Shown here: positions 61,074 through 64,000 of the stretch, piece after piece
Layout: every line of letters starts with the position of its first letter
How positions within the stretch are numbered: the first letter of the stretch is position 1
Origin: an uncultured Marvinbryantia sp.
GTDB taxonomy: Bacteria; Bacillota; Clostridia; Lachnospirales; Lachnospiraceae
Length of the DNA stretch: 64,000 nucleotides
Assembly (NCBI GenBank): GCA_937915375.1
Contig: CALDMO010000030.1
Span: forward strand, 49,105 to 113,104
Direction: 5' to 3'
The notes under the pieces: generated by a model
The model's input: the letters and a program-made list of their open reading frames with translations, nothing else
Databases searched by the model: none
What the model was told of the DNA's origin: nothing
Position numbers and translations under genes: made by a program

Positions 61074-62042
61074 ATGATCCAAAGAGAGATTCCTTTTGAA
61101 AAGGAATTGGAAAAATTAGAGCTTTTGCTTTCGCAAGGACAGTTTGAATTGCTTTTGCCGGAAGAAATGCCCGGAGAGATTCGTTTGATATATTTAATGA
61201 ACGATGCAGTGGAAAGTTTTCTTGTTTTTCAGCATGCACAGCTGGTTGGGACATATCAGCCGGAGTTTCAGGGCGAGATGTGGGCGGAACTGGAACAGGA
61301 GGAAGAACGTTATCTTCTGATCATTCATCAGGAAAAAGCAGTTTGTACATTATTTTTTCATGATCTGGTATTAGAAACGCATTTGTTTGATTATGGAAAA
61401 ACCGGACATTTTTGGGTGGAAGGTTATGAATATTTGCGGCAGTTGGAATATCGTATAGCAATTCTTCGAGATAAAAGAGAGTATCTGGGAGAAGAATTTT
61501 GTACAAAAGATGAAAGAATGCTGTCTGCTTTAGCAGAATTTCCTCCATTGAATTTCTGCTGTTACCCGGCTGTTTCTGAAAAATATCTGGTTCCATGCTG
61601 TTCTAAGTGGCAGGTTTCAGAAGAGGCGTTTTCAGTGATGAGAGAATTGGCAGAAAAAGCAGAGGATAGAAGTCTTGTACGATGGATTCATCTATACGAA
61701 AAATTTCCCAGGAAATGTATTGCAAGAAAAATTGCCGCTTTATTACATACCGTCAGACATGGAGGCGTTGTGGATTTGATATGGGAGATGCTGGAACAGA
61801 CGGCTTCCGTATACGAGACGCGTTCTTTTGGCTCATGGACACAGAAACTGCTCCAAAAAGCAGAAGTCCGGAAAAAAGAATTAGAACAGTCCGGAAAAAA
61901 GGTAGAGTTGTTAAAAGAAGAACCTTTTTTATATGCAAAAGACGCGATAGAATATACGGTTCATTTGATGATTTGGAATGAAGAAGGAAAAAATCGTACT
62001 GTGACAGTAGAAACCATAAATACTATTGATGGGATAAAGTAA
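61074..62042 (+). CDS. Conserved hypothetical protein, 322 residues
   Basis: No motif of known function recognised. Soluble, acidic and Glu-rich. Notable sequence: YLMNDAVESFLVFQHAQLVGTYQ, a cysteine-bearing centre (FCCYPAVSEKYLVPCCSKW) and the helical WIHLYEKFPRKCIARKIA. The length and pattern recall a Lachnospiraceae DUF3878-type protein, but this is a memory-based guess. It starts 28 bp after the MATE gene and is followed by the YaiI gene; no ribosome site stands out except GGAAATGAG just before the ATG. Confidence 0.7.
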   Translation: MIQREIPFEKELEKLELLLSQGQFELLLPEEMPGEIRLIYLMNDAVESFLVFQHAQLVGTYQPEFQGEMWAELEQEEERYLLIIHQEKAVCTLFFHDLVLETHLFDYGKTGHFWVEGYEYLRQLEYRIAILRDKREYLGEEFCTKDERMLSALAEFPPLNFCCYPAVSEKYLVPCCSKWQVSEEAFSVMRELAEKAEDRSLVRWIHLYEKFPRKCIARKIAALLHTVRHGGVVDLIWEMLEQTASVYETRSFGSWTQKLLQKAEVRKKELEQSGKKVELLKEEPFLYAKDAIEYTVHLMIWNEEGKNRTVTVETINTIDGIK

Positions 62043-62072
62043 TACGGATGATATGTGAAAATGAGGTTCTAT

Positions 62073-62519
62073 ATGAAGATATTAGTGGATGCTGATGCTT
62101 GTCCTGTGGTAAGAATCGTTGAATTGGTTGCAAAGAAAGAAAATATAGAATGCGTTTTGCTTTGTGATACCAATCATGTTTTATATTTCGATTACAGTGA
62201 AGTTAAGATCATTGGCGCCGGGGCAGATGCGGTGGATTTTGCCTTATTAAATCTGTGTCAGAAAGGCGATGTGGTTGTGACGCAGGATTATGGGGTGGCG
62301 GCTATGATTCTTGGGAAAGGTGCGTATGGAATTCATCAGTCAGGAAGATATTATACGAATCAAAATATTGATACCCTTCTTATGGAACGTCATCTTGCGA
62401 AAAAAGCAAGAAGGGGAAAAGGAAGGCATCACCTAAAAGGTCCGGCAAAGAGAACAGAAGAAGATGATAGAAGATTTCAGAAGTCATTTGAGGAATTGAT
62501 AAAGAAGGTAAAGCAGTAA
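62073..62519 (+). CDS. YaiI/YqxD family protein (UPF0178)
   Basis: 148 residues of the UPF0178 family. Hallmark N-terminus KILVDADACPVVR, then DYSEVKIIGAGADAVDFALLN, the acidic QDYGVAAMILGKGA, and the basic C-terminal KKARRGKGRHHLKGPAKRTEEDD. A NYN/PIN-like nuclease fold is assumed from the Asp residues. Start ATG 62073 after GAGG; alternative starts upstream at 62061 and 62055. Confidence 0.92.
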   Translation: MKILVDADACPVVRIVELVAKKENIECVLLCDTNHVLYFDYSEVKIIGAGADAVDFALLNLCQKGDVVVTQDYGVAAMILGKGAYGIHQSGRYYTNQNIDTLLMERHLAKKARRGKGRHHLKGPAKRTEEDDRRFQKSFEELIKKVKQ

Positions 62520-62623
62520 ATAAGCATATTTACCAAGGTGATTCAAAGAATGATGAGGAAGCATTATGAACACGAAGAGCCTATGAGGAAGCAAGTGTGT
62601 GAGAAAGTATTGGAGAAAGATAC

Positions 62624-63034
62624 ATGGTAAAGCAGATAGTTAGAGATATATTTTTCCTGGGGCAGAAGTCTGAGCCCGCAACAAAAGCAGATCTTCAGAT
62701 CGGAATCGATTTGCGGGATACCCTTGAAGCAAATAGAGAGCGATGCGTAGGCATGGCAGCCAATATGATTGGTATAAAGAAAAAGGTTATTATTGTAAAT
62801 ATGGGATTAATTGATGTTGTAATGTTTAACCCGGTTATTATAAAAAAGGATACACCCTATCAGACAGAAGAGGGATGCCTTTCATTGGATGGGGTACGCC
62901 CGACAACCAGATATGAAAATATTGAAGTGGAATATATGGATATGAATTGGAAGAAGCAGAAGCAGAAACTTTCCGGTTGGACGGCACAGATTTGTCAGCA
63001 TGAAGTGGATCATTTATCAGGGAGAATCATTTAG
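62624..63034 (+). CDS. Peptide deformylase, divergent second type
   Basis: 136 residues. Removes the formyl group from nascent protein N-termini. Motif I reads VGMAANMIG (usual GxGLAAPQ has Gln; here Asn), motif II EEGCLS with the metal Cys, motif III QHEVDHLSG with the metal histidines. Shorter than standard deformylase (about 150-170), with the C-terminus ending just after motif III (GRII). Clostridia commonly encode such a variant alongside a classic one, so this may be a specialised or secondary enzyme. The next gene begins directly after its stop. Confidence 0.87.
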   Translation: MVKQIVRDIFFLGQKSEPATKADLQIGIDLRDTLEANRERCVGMAANMIGIKKKVIIVNMGLIDVVMFNPVIIKKDTPYQTEEGCLSLDGVRPTTRYENIEVEYMDMNWKKQKQKLSGWTAQICQHEVDHLSGRII

Positions 63035-63319
63035 ATGAAAGAGCGTACAGAAATTGACAAACAGTTATATCAAATGATGGCAGAACGTGGATACCCGAAA
63101 AATCTTTGTGACCTGGTGACACGCAATCTGAATACGGATTATACAGCTATACGCATGATAGGCTATCTGTCGCATTATTCTTATCTTCCGGAAGAGGAAG
63201 TAGTGGACGAAATGCTGGCAATTTTAAGTGATCAAAACGCCCTCGTTAAGAAAAAAGAAGCAGAACAAGCGCAAGCCAAAATTAACGAGATTTATCAATT
63301 TGGTTTGGACATAGAATAA
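63035..63319 (+). CDS. Hypothetical 94-residue protein adjoining the deformylase
   Basis: A soluble, helical small protein: KQLYQMMAERGYPKNLCDLVTRNL, YTAIRMIGYLSHYSYLPEEEVVDEMLAIL, then a Lys/Glu-rich tail. No known family recognised. Its ATG sits immediately after the deformylase stop codon, so translation is probably coupled, suggesting shared regulation with that gene. Confidence 0.8.
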   Translation: MKERTEIDKQLYQMMAERGYPKNLCDLVTRNLNTDYTAIRMIGYLSHYSYLPEEEVVDEMLAILSDQNALVKKKEAEQAQAKINEIYQFGLDIE

Positions 63320-63332
63320 GGATAAATTTATC

Positions 63333-63890
63333 ATGAAGATAAATATTGAAATCATTAGAAGCAATCGAAAATCAATAGCTATTGAGATAAGATCGGATGC
63401 GACAGTTCTTGTTCGAGCGCCTTTTATGATAGAAGATGCAGAAATTCATAGATTTGTAAAAGAGAAAGAAAATTGGATACGTACACATCTGGAGAAACTC
63501 GAAGAAAGACGAGATGAGTCGAAGAATATCGAAAAACTATCCTCGACAGAGATTCAGAAATTAGCGGATCTTGCTTTAAAAGTAATTCCAGTGAAAGTAA
63601 AACATTATGCCAGTCTGATGAATGTTCAGTATGGACGAATCACGATTCGCAGTCAAAAAACCAGATGGGGAAGCTGTAGCAGCATAGGGAATTTAAATTT
63701 TAACTGTCTTTTGATGCTGCTTCCGGATGAAGTCGTGAATTACGTGGTTGTGCATGAATTATGTCACCTGATAGAAATGAACCATTCCAAAGACTTTTGG
63801 TCGCAGGTTGAATGTATAATGCCAGATTATAAAAAACATAAAAAATGGTTAAAAGAGCATGGAAATGAAATAATGGGACGGATGAACTAG
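63333..63890 (+). CDS. YgjP-like zinc metallopeptidase (DUF45)
   Basis: 185 residues. The zinc site is HELCHLIEMNHSKDFW near residue 144 (HExxH with a third His), and RSQKTRWGSCSSIGNLNFNC is the DUF45/YgjP hallmark. Probably a soluble protease or peptidase-like protein; the native substrate is unknown. It lies 13 bp after the preceding small gene. The last 110 bp of the window after it contain no gene that I can support. Confidence 0.92.
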   Translation: MKINIEIIRSNRKSIAIEIRSDATVLVRAPFMIEDAEIHRFVKEKENWIRTHLEKLEERRDESKNIEKLSSTEIQKLADLALKVIPVKVKHYASLMNVQYGRITIRSQKTRWGSCSSIGNLNFNCLLMLLPDEVVNYVVVHELCHLIEMNHSKDFWSQVECIMPDYKKHKKWLKEHGNEIMGRMN

Positions 63891-64000
63891 AAGGTACTAT
63901 TTTGAATAGTGTATTTTAAAAGAGGCTCGTCTTTTGGTATGAGCCATGGTGCTAGAATATAAATAGTACAAGTCAAAATGAGAATTCCTTATAAGAAAAA

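Overview
This 64 kb window is a stretch of Clostridia chromosome, most likely from a gut Lachnospiraceae or a close relative. The indicators are Firmicutes gene order and content: ireB-ruvX-DUF1292-RNase J, comM-dprA-topA-codY, a sporulation sigma-K gene, HrcA/CIRCE-controlled groES-groEL, a T-box leader, and a SCIFF ranthipeptide gene with its radical SAM maturase beside secDF. The family-level placement is inference. About nine tenths of the genes lie on the + strand. I see no phage, insertion sequence, CRISPR array or rRNA.

Layout. 1-2160: end of a cysteine desulfurase gene plus thiI (tRNA thiolation). 2256-9266: an HPr-like gene on the minus strand, then a long run of tRNA-modification and RNA-metabolism genes (mtaB, ireB, ruvX, DUF1292, RNase J, YlbF, short MltG-like, trmR-like, trhP-like). 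9367-16388: sigK, a phosphopantetheinyl transferase, comM, dprA, topA and codY. 16653-24436: CIRCE-groESL, an unusual structured tandem repeat, guaB, a HEAT-methyltransferase, two identical tRNA-Gly(GCC) genes and a PurF-like protein without the usual catalytic cysteine. 24474-32374: P-type ATPase, cell-wall amidase, L,D-transpeptidase, mutY, a glycosyltransferase and a lipid kinase. 32590-38959: a disrupted glnS, a MocR regulator, two small enzymes, a TraX-like protein and a trigger-factor-like lipoprotein. 39120-47951: SCIFF peptide, its maturase, secDF, recJ, a GrpB-family gene and leuS. 48029-52580: a BASS transporter behind a probable Ile T-box (minus strand), then a KtrA-type subunit with a KdpD/KdpE-like two-component system. 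52722-63890: FKBP, a decayed Lon-like protease, NUDIX, EamA, a large surface protein, MATE, and small conserved enzymes.

Themes. Many genes act on tRNA or translation (thiI, mtaB, trmR/trhP, glnS, leuS, def, tRNA-Gly). Nutritional control appears as codY and the T-box. Two genes are clearly broken: glnS has lost about 74 nt, which shifts the frame, and the Lon-like protease has lost both ATPase regions and carries two amber codons. The most unusual items are the covarying hairpin repeats after groEL, the T-box on a BASS transporter, the broken glnS, the ATPase-less Lon remnant, the PurF-like protein lacking Cys1, the His-less HPr homologue, and a promoter embedded in a 23-bp perfect palindrome. 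The SCIFF cassette is a recognised natural-product system rather than a new one. All assignments come from reading motifs in the sequence; no database search was run.
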